Shown here: positions 1 to 8,548 of the stretch, in pieces
Layout: the number at the start of each line of letters is the position of its first letter
Numbering within the stretch: position 1 is the first letter of the stretch
Assembly: GCA_015490755.1 (NCBI GenBank)
Contig: WFXF01000082.1
Location: forward strand, 1 to 64,000
Direction: 5' to 3'
Source of the DNA: Gammaproteobacteria bacterium
Lineage (GTDB): Bacteria; Pseudomonadota; Gammaproteobacteria; JAADGQ01
DNA: 64,000 nt
Notes under the pieces: model-generated
What the model was told of the DNA's origin: nothing
The model's input: the letters and a program-made list of their open reading frames with translations, nothing else
The model's database searches: none
Made by a program: the position numbers and the translations under genes

Positions 1-406
1 CACCATCTTTGACCAGCATGGAGTATCGCCATGAACGCTTGCCGAAGCCAAGGTCATTTTTATCAACCAGCAAACCCATGCCTTCGGTGAATTCACCATT
101 ACCATCAGGAATAAATGTAATGTGCTCTGCGTGCTGGTCTTTTTTCCATTCGTTCATTACAAAAGTGTCGTTGACTGACATGCAGATGATTTCATCAACA
201 CCATTTTCTTTGAATGTCGGTGCCAGTTCATTAAAGCGAGGCACATGGCTGCTGGAACAGGTCGGTGTAAATGCACCTGGCAATGAAAATACAATGACCG
301 TTTTTCCTTTAAACAACTCATCACTGGTGATATTGAGCCAGTCGTTATTCTGGCGAATAGGGAATGTAACTTGAGGGATTTTTTGGCCTTCTCTGTTTTC
401 GAACAT
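1..406 (-). CDS. Peroxiredoxin (Prx5-type AhpC/TSA family), 3' end cut by window edge
   Basis: This thiol peroxidase would reduce hydrogen and organic peroxides in the cytoplasm. The visible 135 residues start [11 protein letters not shown] and carry the peroxidatic-cysteine motif [13 protein letters not shown], typical of the Prx5/type II peroxiredoxin subgroup. The conserved segments NDTFVMNEW and [10 protein letters not shown] follow. The reading frame is open at base 1, so the C-terminus is missing. Some members of this subgroup carry a C-terminal glutaredoxin domain, and that cannot be judged here. ATG at 406 is chosen because AGAGAAG lies just upstream. The gene is downstream of oxyR on the same strand, with its own 152-nt leader holding an OxyR box, so peroxide induction is expected. 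Confidence 0.9.
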   Translation of the reverse strand, partial: MFENREGQKIPQVTFPIRQNNDWLNITSDELFKGKTVIVFSLPGAFTPTCSSSHVPRFNELAPTFKENGVDEIICMSVNDTFVMNEWKKDQHAEHITFIPDGNGEFTEGMGLLVDKNDLGFGKRSWRYSMLVKDG

Positions 407-472
407 GGTTTGCTTCTCTCTGTTGCTTAAGTAGGTAAAGAGTATGTTAGAAGAAAATAGTTTATTTGTTAA

Positions 473-509
473 ATTGATTGTTTTTATTGGAGTGATAGAA
501 AATAACTAT
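473..509 (-). promoter_or_regulatory. OxyR-binding site upstream of peroxiredoxin
   Basis: Read on the minus strand, the site is ATAG-N7-CTAT-N7-ATAA-N7-CAAT, against the established OxyR consensus ATAG-N7-CTAT-N7-ATAG-N7-CTAT. The first two tetramers are exact, the last two match 3 of 4, and all spacers are exactly seven. It is centred about 85 nt before the peroxiredoxin ATG, where it would overlap the -35 region of that promoter. An oxyR gene lies next to it. Confidence 0.75.
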
Positions 510-558
510 CTATGGCCATTCAGAATATACGATGTTTATTATGTATCGAATAAACAGG

Positions 559-1488
559 TTAAGTATTGAGTTGATGGATGCAGTCAGGGGTGGCGGCTAA
601 AATAGATTGTCGAATGACTTCAATGGCTTCAGGGCGTGGGAACTGTTTGCGCCATGCGATAGCAATACGGCGTGAAGGTGCGGGAGGGGTGAGTGGGCGA
701 TAGCTCACCAGTTTGTTGAGGGTTTGGCAGCTATCCATGACGGCGGTGCAAGGAAATATTGAAACTCCTGCTCCTGTCGCTACCATCTGGCGAATCGTCT
801 CTAATGAACTGCCTTCAAGAGTGCGTTGCAGAGCGTTGGTATTGATGACTTGGCCTAGAGCCGGGAAGTGTTGTAAAACCTGATCACGAAAACAGTGACC
901 CGCACCTAGTAAAAACAGGTTCTCTTCAGTCAGTTGGCTGCCATCAATCGTGCTGTTTTTATTCCATGGATGCTCGGCAGGAAGTGCGACTACAAAGGGC
1001 TCGTCATAGAGGTCTTGAGTCTGGATGCCAGGCTCATCAAAAGGGAGAGATATGATGATGACATCTTTTTGCCCCAGTTTGAGCTGTTCGCTGAGAACAG
1101 CTGTATAGTTCTCTTCAAGCAGCAGCGGCATGTCAGGTGCACGTTTGTGAGCTTCGGGGATAAAACGGGGTAGTAGATAAGGTGCGATGGAGTAGATAGC
1201 TCCTACGCGAAGTGGTTTGGCGAGTGGGTCTTGAGTTTGTTGAGCGATAACGTTGATCTGCTCGGTTTCTTCCAATACACGTTGCGCCTGAATAACGATG
1301 CGTTCACCGATTGGCGTTAAACTGATATCACCTGTTTTGCGTTCAAAAATTTTCAGGTTAAGTTGATCTTCAAGTTTGCGAATAGCGACACTGAGTGTGG
1401 GTTGGCTGACAAAGCACTGCTGTGCTGCCTGCCCGAAATGGCGTGTACGCGCAACGGCAACAATGTAACGGAGTTCGGTGAGTGTCAT
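559..1488 (-). CDS. oxyR: OxyR, LysR-family peroxide-sensing regulator lacking the resolving cysteine
   Basis: LysR-type activator, 309 residues from MTLTELRYIV. The N-terminal winged helix-turn-helix contains FVSQPTLSVAIRKLE, followed by the substrate/redox domain. The sensing motif GHCFRDQVL places the peroxidatic cysteine at residue 199, the same number as in E. coli OxyR. The residue equivalent to the disulfide partner Cys208 is Phe (HFPALG), so the classical C199-C208 switch cannot form. A longer reading from 1536 exists, but 1488 gives the family-typical N-terminus and an ATGA overlap with the stop of the upstream peptidase gene, implying translational coupling. The nearby OxyR box argues that it is functional. 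A different redox mode, for example sulfenic acid or another thiol, is inference. Confidence 0.9.
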   Translation of the reverse strand: MTLTELRYIVAVARTRHFGQAAQQCFVSQPTLSVAIRKLEDQLNLKIFERKTGDISLTPIGERIVIQAQRVLEETEQINVIAQQTQDPLAKPLRVGAIYSIAPYLLPRFIPEAHKRAPDMPLLLEENYTAVLSEQLKLGQKDVIIISLPFDEPGIQTQDLYDEPFVVALPAEHPWNKNSTIDGSQLTEENLFLLGAGHCFRDQVLQHFPALGQVINTNALQRTLEGSSLETIRQMVATGAGVSIFPCTAVMDSCQTLNKLVSYRPLTPPAPSRRIAIAWRKQFPRPEAIEVIRQSILAATPDCIHQLNT

Positions 1489-2756
1489 GAGTTGTTTGAA
1501 GCTTCTTTTTCCATTTTGGCCTTGAGTGTTTTCCAATGGCTAATATAGTTGGTTTCACTGATTTTAATACTGACTTGCTTGCTTTTTTCAATCCAGATTC
1601 CATGGTTGTTGAAAGAGTAAACAGGAAACAGATCATCACGTTCTGATAATGGCTTTATATCGTCCATCAGGTTATCAAGTATTAATGGATCACTATTTTG
1701 AGTTGGATAGTAGGCTAATACCATATGGGGCTCTTCTGCTAAAGTGGATTCGACATAGATCATTCGCATCTGATTTTCGTCAATCCCCATTTTTCTGAGC
1801 GTGAAAAATTTTGCGATGGAGAAATCTTCACAATCTCCACCGTTTGTTGTCAGCATTTCAATCGGTGTCGCCCAATAATCTTCAAGATTCCAGTGTTTGT
1901 TATCACTCCTGAACCGGAGCTGGTTAAAAAAGAGGTTCGTACGTTCCATTTGCTCTTTTTTGTCTATGTCTTGATTTTTATAGGTTTCAATAAGCGCATA
2001 CCATTTTTTTACACGTTCTTTGGTTTGGGAGCGAAAAATATTGCTTATCAATGAGGAGAAAAAACCTTTTTCAGGAGGTTTGGGTAGGGTTGAGGGTTCA
2101 GTCTGAGTGACTTCAGAAAAATAGACGGGTAAGACAGGAGGTTCATTGTTTGTGACTACAGTGACCTGCTTGCTCTCATCTGGAAGGGGTTGTGCATCAT
2201 GCATGGCAACGGTGACGACTGTACTGCTGTCCTGAATCTCTTCTTTATTGTCGTGAGTGGAATCGGCCGGTGGTTGGCTCTGGCTTGATAAATCTTCAGC
2301 AATTTCTGGAATGTCATCATCAATAATGGTGCCTGTCGCAAAATCAGTTCCTATTATTGCATCGCCAGAGATGTGAGTTAAAGTAATTCTGAATGTCTCA
2401 TCGGGTTCAACTTTTCTATCGCCTATGATTGTAACTGTAATGGTTTGGCTGGTTTCGCCCGGGAGGAATGTGATCGTGCCATGAGTGGCAGAATAATCCT
2501 GGTGAGAAGTTGCTGAGCCATCTTCGATAATATAGTCAACACTGACTGTTTGTTCGGTGGCATGGCTTAAGGTCGCCCTGAAAACAGCTTCGTCAGTATT
2601 CTTGTCGCTTTCAAGAACAGAAACACCAGTGATATCAACTTCTGCTGCAAAACAGCCTGAAGCATAGTAGCTGCAAAAAACCACAAGAAGTAGCGCAGTG
2701 TATCGAAGAGTTTTTTTTCGCTTGCGATATTGGGCGCTACTTATGTGGCTATCCAT
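1485..2756 (-). CDS. Calx-beta domain fused to LapG-like transglutaminase-type cysteine peptidase
   Basis: Exported 423-residue protein. A basic N-terminus and hydrophobic segment (about residues 18-38) form a signal peptide; ASGC at 32-35 could be a lipobox. Residues about 38-148 are a Calx-beta domain ending TGTIIDDD. A low-complexity acidic linker runs to about 230. The C-terminal part is a bacterial transglutaminase-like peptidase of the LapG type: GGDCEDFSIAKFFTL supplies Cys309, EPHMVLAYYP supplies His344, and LILDNL supplies Asp361, with VYSFN near the end. LapG enzymes cut large surface adhesins in the periplasm. A Calx-beta domain fused to one is unusual. It lies 24 nt after the Calx-beta lipoprotein gene and overlaps oxyR. 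The substrate is unknown; no lapD or RTX adhesin gene is visible here. Confidence 0.8.
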   Translation of the reverse strand: MDSHISSAQYRKRKKTLRYTALLLVVFCSYYASGCFAAEVDITGVSVLESDKNTDEAVFRATLSHATEQTVSVDYIIEDGSATSHQDYSATHGTITFLPGETSQTITVTIIGDRKVEPDETFRITLTHISGDAIIGTDFATGTIIDDDIPEIAEDLSSQSQPPADSTHDNKEEIQDSSTVVTVAMHDAQPLPDESKQVTVVTNNEPPVLPVYFSEVTQTEPSTLPKPPEKGFFSSLISNIFRSQTKERVKKWYALIETYKNQDIDKKEQMERTNLFFNQLRFRSDNKHWNLEDYWATPIEMLTTNGGDCEDFSIAKFFTLRKMGIDENQMRMIYVESTLAEEPHMVLAYYPTQNSDPLILDNLMDDIKPLSERDDLFPVYSFNNHGIWIEKSKQVSIKISETNYISHWKTLKAKMEKEASNNS

Positions 2757-2780
2757 AAATTTTACAGTAAATTAATAGGT

Positions 2781-5402
2781 CTATTCAGTCGATTCTATTG
2801 GATCACGAACCAGACGTACAGAATATTTATCTGTTTTTTCACCTATTGAATTTGCTCCTTTTTCAAAAGCAATAAACCAGGCTTTATTTGTTCCATCTGG
2901 GTTTGCTGGATCAAGGTAAGGTGATGCTGTCCATATGTTTTGGTTTTGTGATGTGTTAGGAAAAACAGCTGTGTTGATCGCAGGACTATTGCATGTAAGG
3001 TCTGTGATCGAAGCCAGCTCTTTAATGTTTGGTAAGCGCCATTTTGTGTTGTTACCTTCGTTGAGATTTTTTGCATGTTGTAAAGCAGCTTCCCACGAGA
3101 GAGCATCGGCTGTGCCTGTTGTACACTGGTTATCGCTGAGTCCCTCAACACACTGTTTCCAGATCAGTCCAGTCTGGTTGTCCGTAACAGTGTTATTACT
3201 ATCATTTATAGTAAAGCGAAATCCTGATGCTGTATTTTCAGAGCAGGCCTGTTCTTGTGCCAGGTATGACCCTCGAACCAGCCGTACCATGCGGTTAGAG
3301 GTTTTAGGGGATGTTTCATCGTTGCTACCAAGCTCAAAGTTGATGCTCCATACTGTACCCTGATTTTTACTATCATCAGAGGAAGACCAGTAATTAAGAT
3401 TAAACGGATCTATATTTGGAAAAAAGGCAGTATCGACTGTTGCTTTATAAAGTGCCGGGCTGTAATTAACAATTGAGCGTAACTCTTCTCGTGTTGGAAG
3501 TCGCCAGTCACTGTATCCACAAAGAGTTGTGTCAGGAGTTTCCTGATCGTCATCATGGTCATAAGCAGTATTCGCGTTATCAATAAGTGAGTTTGCACCA
3601 TCAAATGTTGTAGGAATATAACTTTCAAGTGGTTTTTTTACTTCCCAGGTCAGGCCAGTAACCTGATCCTCAATGCATGACCATAATGCGTTAGAGTTCA
3701 AGTCGGTTGTGAATGCGTCTCCATATGAATCTAATTTTTTAAAGCTAAAGCCAGCAAGGCCATCAATATCTGTATTGATGAAAGTAAAGTCTCTGCCATG
3801 TCTGGCATCTTCCTCATCGATCAGGTTAGCAGTCACAGAGGTCGTAATTCCTGTGTCATTGAGTCGCACAAGATCATCATTGATGATTGTCGCAGTGGCA
3901 ATCTTTTCATCAGTGCTCAGTGTTGCATTTGTTGGGGCGGATAACGTGAGCTTGAACGTTTCATTGAGCTCAGTGATGCTGTCATTGATAAGATCAACAG
4001 TAATGTTTTGAGTGAGTGTGGTGGTATTGGCAGCGAATGTCAGCTTGCCATTTTTTGCAGTGTAATCTTCACCGGCAATGGCTGAAATATCAGTGGTACT
4101 GAAATCAACGGTGACAGCTTGGTCAGAGCCATTACTCAAAGAGACACTGAAAGTCATGGTGCCATCTTCCGGTGCACTGCTAACGGGTGCGATACTGATC
4201 ACGGGAGCATCATCATCGTTAGTAATTGTCGCGGTTGCTACTTTTTTATCAGTATCAAGCGTGGCGTTTGTTTCACCGGATAGCGTGAGATTAAATGTTT
4301 CATCGGCCTCGGTAATATTGTCATTGGTGAGATCAACGGTGATGTTTTGAGAGAGCGTGGTGGTGTTGGCGGCAAATGTCAGCTTGCCATTTTTTGCAGT
4401 GTAATCTTCACCGGCAATGGCTGAAATATCAGTGGTGCTGAAATCAACCGTGACAGCTTGGTCAGAGCCGTTACTTAAAGTGACACTGAAAGTCATCGTG
4501 CCATCTCCTTCTTTTGCACTGCTGTTCGTGGGTGCGATACTGATCACGGGAGCAGCATCATCGTTAGTAATTGTCGCGGTTGCTACTTTTTTATCAGTAT
4601 CAAGCGTGGCGTTTGTTTCACCGGATAGCGTGAGACTAAATGTTTCATCGGCCTCGGTAATGTTGTCATTGGTGAGATCAACGGTGATGCTTTGAGAGAG
4701 CGTGGTGGTGTTGGCGGCGAATGTCAGCTTGCCGTTGTTTGCGGTGTAATCTTCACCAGCAATGGCTGAAATATCAGCGGTACTGAAATCAATCGTGACA
4801 GCTTGGTCAGAGCCGTTACTTAAAGTGACACTGAAAGTCATCGTGCCATCTTCTTCTTTTGCACTGCTGTTCGTAGGTGCAATACTGATCACAGGAGCAG
4901 CATCATCATTAGTAATTGTGATAACCACTTCTGTCTGTTTGATCGTAGCGTCAGGACTATCGCTGCTTAGAATGATTGAAAATGTTTCATCTTTCTCAGT
5001 CAGATCGTCACTTTTGATAATAAGAGGAATGTTGAAGGTATGGTTTTTTTTGTTTGCTGGAAGGGTAAGATCACCCGAAGTTGCTGTGTAATCACTGCCT
5101 GATTTGGCGGTGCCATCTTTCGTTTCATAGTTCAGAGTGATTGCTTCATTGAGCGCTTTATCGAGTGTGATGGTGATTGCTACTGTTGTGGAGTCTGTAC
5201 CATCTTTTTTTTGCGCCGCATCTTCTACGATTGAAACAGCTTTGTTATCTATATCAATATTTGCTGGTGAGGTATCAATTGATTCACTGACACTACATGC
5301 TGTAGTACCAAAAATAATCAGTGCGGCTGCAAGCAATTCTTTAAGGCAGTCAGTTTTTCTGCATTGTTTTTGATGGGGGTTGGATGGATTTTTTTTAATC
5401 AC
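2781..5402 (-). CDS. Calx-beta repeat / DUF1566 (Lcl C-terminal) surface lipoprotein
   Basis: Protein of about 873 residues. I choose GTG at 5402 because AGGAGT sits nine bases upstream; an ATG at 5471 in the same frame would add 23 residues before the signal sequence and has no good ribosome site. The N-terminus has KELLAAALIIFGTTAC, a lipoprotein-type signal. Four Calx-beta domains of about 113 residues follow, each with xGxDYTA and a terminal TNDD/INDD. Then come two Lcl/DUF1566 domains, recognisable by WRLPTREEL and WRLPNIKEL and by C-terminal MVRLVRG/SVRLVRD. Such proteins are surface or periplasmic and possibly adhesive or Ca-binding. It is the first gene of the unit with the LapG-like peptidase and oxyR, so it is a candidate substrate, but that is inference. 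Confidence 0.8.
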   Translation of the reverse strand: MIKKNPSNPHQKQCRKTDCLKELLAAALIIFGTTACSVSESIDTSPANIDIDNKAVSIVEDAAQKKDGTDSTTVAITITLDKALNEAITLNYETKDGTAKSGSDYTATSGDLTLPANKKNHTFNIPLIIKSDDLTEKDETFSIILSSDSPDATIKQTEVVITITNDDAAPVISIAPTNSSAKEEDGTMTFSVTLSNGSDQAVTIDFSTADISAIAGEDYTANNGKLTFAANTTTLSQSITVDLTNDNITEADETFSLTLSGETNATLDTDKKVATATITNDDAAPVISIAPTNSSAKEGDGTMTFSVTLSNGSDQAVTVDFSTTDISAIAGEDYTAKNGKLTFAANTTTLSQNITVDLTNDNITEADETFNLTLSGETNATLDTDKKVATATITNDDDAPVISIAPVSSAPEDGTMTFSVSLSNGSDQAVTVDFSTTDISAIAGEDYTAKNGKLTFAANTTTLTQNITVDLINDSITELNETFKLTLSAPTNATLSTDEKIATATIINDDLVRLNDTGITTSVTANLIDEEDARHGRDFTFINTDIDGLAGFSFKKLDSYGDAFTTDLNSNALWSCIEDQVTGLTWEVKKPLESYIPTTFDGANSLIDNANTAYDHDDDQETPDTTLCGYSDWRLPTREELRSIVNYSPALYKATVDTAFFPNIDPFNLNYWSSSDDSKNQGTVWSINFELGSNDETSPKTSNRMVRLVRGSYLAQEQACSENTASGFRFTINDSNNTVTDNQTGLIWKQCVEGLSDNQCTTGTADALSWEAALQHAKNLNEGNNTKWRLPNIKELASITDLTCNSPAINTAVFPNTSQNQNIWTASPYLDPANPDGTNKAWFIAFEKGANSIGEKTDKYSVRLVRDPIESTE
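3880..4910 (-). repeat. Three near-identical tandem Calx-beta coding repeats
   Basis: Units recur with periods of 339 and 345 bp (for example the shared block starting at 4041, 4380 and 4725). They are almost identical at the DNA level, including synonymous positions, whereas the first Calx-beta domain of the same protein is divergent. This indicates recent unequal crossing-over or gene conversion, and repeat number is likely to vary between strains. Confidence 0.85.
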
Positions 5403-5698
5403 AGTAAAATCACTCCTGTTTAATTTAAAATTGGTGGAAGTAATTGCTGGGTGGCAAAAGGTGGTAAGCATATTTCAGTGAAGAGGTGTAAATAACCACA
5501 ACCAAAGCTAGAAATGCCAAGCTGTCATTTCGTGAATTATCTATGGAAACTTATAAATCCACGACTTATCGTAGTATTAAAATCAAGATAGGTCAAATTT
5601 GAAAAAATATGTCAGCAATTTTTACATTTGTTGATATTTTATGTGTTCGAATTATTGTTTGGTTTTTAATTTATTGATTTTTTTGTATTTTTGTTGAC

Positions 5699-5714
5699 TG
5701 GCACGGGATGTGCA
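5699..5714 (+). promoter_or_regulatory. Sigma-54 (-24/-12) promoter for the PEP-CTERM gene
   Basis: The sequence TGGCACG-GGAT-GTGCA matches the RpoN consensus TGGCACG-N4-TTGCA at all but one defined base. GG (5700-5701) and GC (5712-5713) have the required 12-nt offset. It lies 96 nt upstream of the PEP-CTERM ATG, in a 407-bp divergent intergenic region (5403-5809) that holds no other gene. PEP-CTERM genes are known in several genomes to be driven by RpoN with the PrsK/PrsR two-component system; no prsK or prsR gene is in this window. Confidence 0.8.
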
Positions 5715-5809
5715 TTGATCTGTTGTGTGGGTTGTCTCCGTCTTGAAACGAATGTTTTAATACTGAGTAAGCTGCTTGAAAATTTGTTATTATATAAGGA
5801 GTTATTGTC

Positions 5810-6592
5810 ATGATGAGGCAATTAAAAGTTAAAACTTTTGCTGCGCAGTGTGCGTTAGTTGTAGGTATGATGGGTGCTGTAAATGTAGCGGTTGGGGCGG
5901 TCTCGTCTTCACGGGCTGTTATTGATTGGAGTAGCTTGAGCTGGACTGCAACAAATGGTGCTACGTTAATCTGGACTGGATCTGATGATTATGTTTCAGC
6001 AGAGTATTGGAATGCAGGTGTATCGACTGATTTTAATAGCGCCGGTCCTGCCTCTAATCCTGTGGTGAGTGCTAGTAGTGTTGGCAGCGGTGGTAGCGGG
6101 GCTGCGTATGCTTTCGGTTTGACAACAGATAGTCTTGTAAGGTCGGGTGCATTTACAGGCGACCCTGGTGAGGAAACTCAGGGTGCGGCGGATCGTTATA
6201 ATGATTTTTTGGTCGATGGTGCTGGTGGTATCGGTAATACTGATATAACTTTTACAGTTAACTATGTAATGGTAGCGGATGTAACCAGTGGTATCGGCGA
6301 GTCAAACTCTATGGTTGGGTTCGAGTTGTTTAATAATTTCATCGGTGGGGGTGTTTATGATGATGATTTTGTTTCGCAGATTGGTACTGGTACGACTGGT
6401 AACGTTTACGGCTCATTTTCACTGACTGAAACATTCTTTAATGGTGAAACCGGTTACATTTACGGTGGTACCAGTTCGTATGCTTTTGAAAACAATTTGC
6501 CACCAGCTGGTGTGCCTGAGCCTGGTGTGCTTCCACTGTTAGGTATTGGTTTGCTGGGTTTGTGGGGGGCATCACGTCGCCGCACTGCGTAG
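5810..6592 (+). CDS. PEP-CTERM sorting-domain protein
   Basis: Secreted 260-residue protein, Ser/Gly/Asn-rich and free of cysteine after the signal peptide (about residues 1-30). The C-terminus has the full tripartite sorting signal: PEP motif in GVPEPGV, a hydrophobic stretch LLGIGLLGLWG, and the basic tail SRRRTA. Exosortase cleaves such tails, usually in strains making an extracellular polysaccharide, which fits the polysaccharide genes that follow. AAGGAG eight bases before the ATG supports this start. ATG at 5813 is equally possible. The body matches no domain I recognise. No exosortase gene lies in this window. Confidence 0.88.
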   Translation: MMRQLKVKTFAAQCALVVGMMGAVNVAVGAVSSSRAVIDWSSLSWTATNGATLIWTGSDDYVSAEYWNAGVSTDFNSAGPASNPVVSASSVGSGGSGAAYAFGLTTDSLVRSGAFTGDPGEETQGAADRYNDFLVDGAGGIGNTDITFTVNYVMVADVTSGIGESNSMVGFELFNNFIGGGVYDDDFVSQIGTGTTGNVYGSFSLTETFFNGETGYIYGGTSSYAFENNLPPAGVPEPGVLPLLGIGLLGLWGASRRRTA

Positions 6593-6709
6593 CCTGAAAG
6601 AATCAATCGTTACTATGGGGAAACGGCCGATACATTGTTGATGTGCAGATGTATAATCGTGTACAATGAGGAAGCTGTTTTTTAAGCTATTAAAGTTAAG
6701 GATATGATG

Positions 6710-7144
6710 ATGAAAAATAAATTGGCGGGTTTGTTGTTGGCATCCAGTGTTATGGTGCCTACAGCATTTGCTGGTGTAGCAGACGATTTGAGTAACGGTT
6801 TGTCTCTGGATGTAGTATTGCAAAATGCAATTGCTGCAGGTGGAACTGTTGAGTCAGCTACTTTTGAGATGGTGCAGTTAGCGCCAGAGCGTGCAGGTGA
6901 TGTTGTTGTTATGGCTATCGCAGCTTGTGCTGATGCTGTATGTGAGCGTTCTGTAGCTCAGTCAGCAATCTCTGCTGGAGCTGACCCAGTTGCAGTGACT
7001 GCTGCAACTGCAGCACCAAGACGCTTTTCTCGTCCTAGTGGGATGAGCCGTCGTGATTTGCAACGAGCAAGGCATGCGCAGCGTGTTACGGAACGTAGAA
7101 CTCGTCCTTCTGCACGTACTACTCCGTTAGCAAGCTATTACTAA
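6710..7144 (+). CDS. Small secreted protein of unknown function
   Basis: I do not recognise this family. It has a clear signal peptide (KNKLAGLLLASSVMVPTAFA), an Ala/Val-rich middle with two cysteines (AACADAVC), and a basic, Arg/Thr/Ser-rich C-terminal third (RRFSRPSGMSRRDLQ). Three consecutive ATG codons open the frame at 6704; the third (6710) is chosen because AAGGA then sits seven bases upstream. It lies 111 bp after the PEP-CTERM gene; a TATAAT at 6652-6657 may be its own -10. It is followed by a strong terminator, so it is separate from the polysaccharide operon. Confidence 0.7.
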   Translation: MKNKLAGLLLASSVMVPTAFAGVADDLSNGLSLDVVLQNAIAAGGTVESATFEMVQLAPERAGDVVVMAIAACADAVCERSVAQSAISAGADPVAVTAATAAPRRFSRPSGMSRRDLQRARHAQRVTERRTRPSARTTPLASYY

Positions 7145-7258
7145 CTATTTGTTTGCTGTTGAGTGATTAAGTTACTTTTCATGGCTTAATAACCAGCTTG
7201 TCTGTGCTGCTTAAAGTATAGAGCTTTTAATGCCGGTTATAAGTCTATTTTAGAGATG

Positions 7259-7285
7259 CCGAGTGTCAAGTTATTTGACACTCGG
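7259..7285 (+). terminator. Rho-independent-type hairpin
   Basis: Perfect 11-bp stem (CCGAGTGTCAA / TTGACACTCGG) with a 5-nt loop, followed by TTCCCTTCCTGTTTGTT. It ends the small secreted protein transcript 115 bp after its stop codon and separates it from the polysaccharide genes. Confidence 0.75.
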
Positions 7286-7336
7286 TTCCCTTCCTGTTTG
7301 TTCCCGATCAAATTATTTTATTGAGAGTTATTGCCA

Positions 7337-8527
7337 ATGAAAGTTAATCCTTTTCCTGTAGCTGCAGGGGTTCTGGTTTTTGGTTTGCTGACAGCGTCTG
7401 GTTCTGTTTCTGCATACGAAAAAGAGTTGGCTCCTGGCTTGTACCCTTCAATTTCTGCAGGTGTTTTGAGCGACGACAATATTTGGCGTACATCATCTGA
7501 TCAAAAAAGTGATAGTGCACTGTTATTTGAGCCATCAGTCTTGTATAAATTTCTATTCAGCAAACATTCATTTGATGCTGACTACTATGGCCAATATGCA
7601 AAATATATAGATTATTCAGATGAAAGCTATGTTGATCATAATGTACGGGGACGTTTGAAGTTAGATTTGGCTCCCGAGATGAAGCTGAATTTAACGGGTA
7701 GATACCTTAAGTCGCATGATTCACGAGGTGGCTCAACGGCAAGAAAAGTAAATGTTTCTCAAGAGCCTGATTTATGGAATCAGGCCGGATTTTTAGGGGA
7801 GTTTGTTTATGGGCGGCGTGAAAGTACTGCTCAGTTGGGAGTCTCTCTAGGAACTCAGGGGATAGATTATACTAATAATGGACAAGACTTGCGTGACCGA
7901 ACAACCAATACATTTAAAAGTACTTTTTATTATAATGTAACTTCCAAGTCAGCATGGTTGTTGGAGTTAGATCGTCGGGATATCGGCTATGTGGATAATC
8001 TTACGGTTAATCGTGATAGTGTTGAAATGCGTTATCTTGTCGGTGCAAAATGGAGTGCGACTGCACAAACTGAAGGTGAAATACGTTTGGGTGTGTTGAA
8101 TAAAAGTGTTGAAGCGCAGGGTAAAGAAGATTTTAACGGCCTGACAGTTAAAGGTGAGCTTTCATGGGAACCGTTGGCAACAGATCGTATTGCCGTTGCA
8201 GTTTTACGTGCGACTCGGGAGAGCCCTGAAGCGACTGCAGACTATTTTGTTACAAATAGTCTGAATGTTACATGGGACCATGTTTTGACTGATCTTGTGA
8301 CTTTCACAGTTGGTTCGTTAATGCAGCGAGATAATCATTCAGGTTCCATTGCCCGGGAAGATGCTTTGTTCGCTTTGGATGTTGGCCTGAATGTTAGTTT
8401 GTTGACATGGCTGGATTTTGAAGGCAGTTATGGTTATTCAACGCGTGATTCTAATATTGACGAGTTGGATTATAATAGTAATGTTTTTAAACTGGCACTC
8501 GTAGCTTCTCCGCCAGAGAAGTTTTAA
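7337..8527 (+). CDS. Outer-membrane beta-barrel protein of a polysaccharide export locus
   Basis: Protein of 396 residues with signal peptide ending SVSAYEKE. The rest is a run of alternating amphipathic strands rich in Tyr, Asn and Asp, as in the putative beta-barrel porin 2 type found beside Wza/Wzc genes and exosortase loci. Examples are SAGVLSDDNIW, FDADYYGQYAKY and LDFEGSYGYSTRDSN. The start is ATG at 7337; TTG six bases earlier is in frame but less likely, and GAGAG lies about nine bases before the ATG. It is first in the operon with the exporter and kinase genes. It probably sits in the outer membrane for polymer passage or anchoring; substrate specificity is unknown. Confidence 0.75.
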   Translation: MKVNPFPVAAGVLVFGLLTASGSVSAYEKELAPGLYPSISAGVLSDDNIWRTSSDQKSDSALLFEPSVLYKFLFSKHSFDADYYGQYAKYIDYSDESYVDHNVRGRLKLDLAPEMKLNLTGRYLKSHDSRGGSTARKVNVSQEPDLWNQAGFLGEFVYGRRESTAQLGVSLGTQGIDYTNNGQDLRDRTTNTFKSTFYYNVTSKSAWLLELDRRDIGYVDNLTVNRDSVEMRYLVGAKWSATAQTEGEIRLGVLNKSVEAQGKEDFNGLTVKGELSWEPLATDRIAVAVLRATRESPEATADYFVTNSLNVTWDHVLTDLVTFTVGSLMQRDNHSGSIAREDALFALDVGLNVSLLTWLDFEGSYGYSTRDSNIDELDYNSNVFKLALVASPPEKF

Positions 8528-8548
8528 CTTAAAATGGTAATATAACCT

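Noticed and set aside
4078-5091. Series of similar plus-strand open frames (about 90-110 codons) starting MAEIS
   Set aside because: They are antisense to the Calx-beta repeats of the lipoprotein gene and repeat only because the sense repeats do; no ribosome sites.
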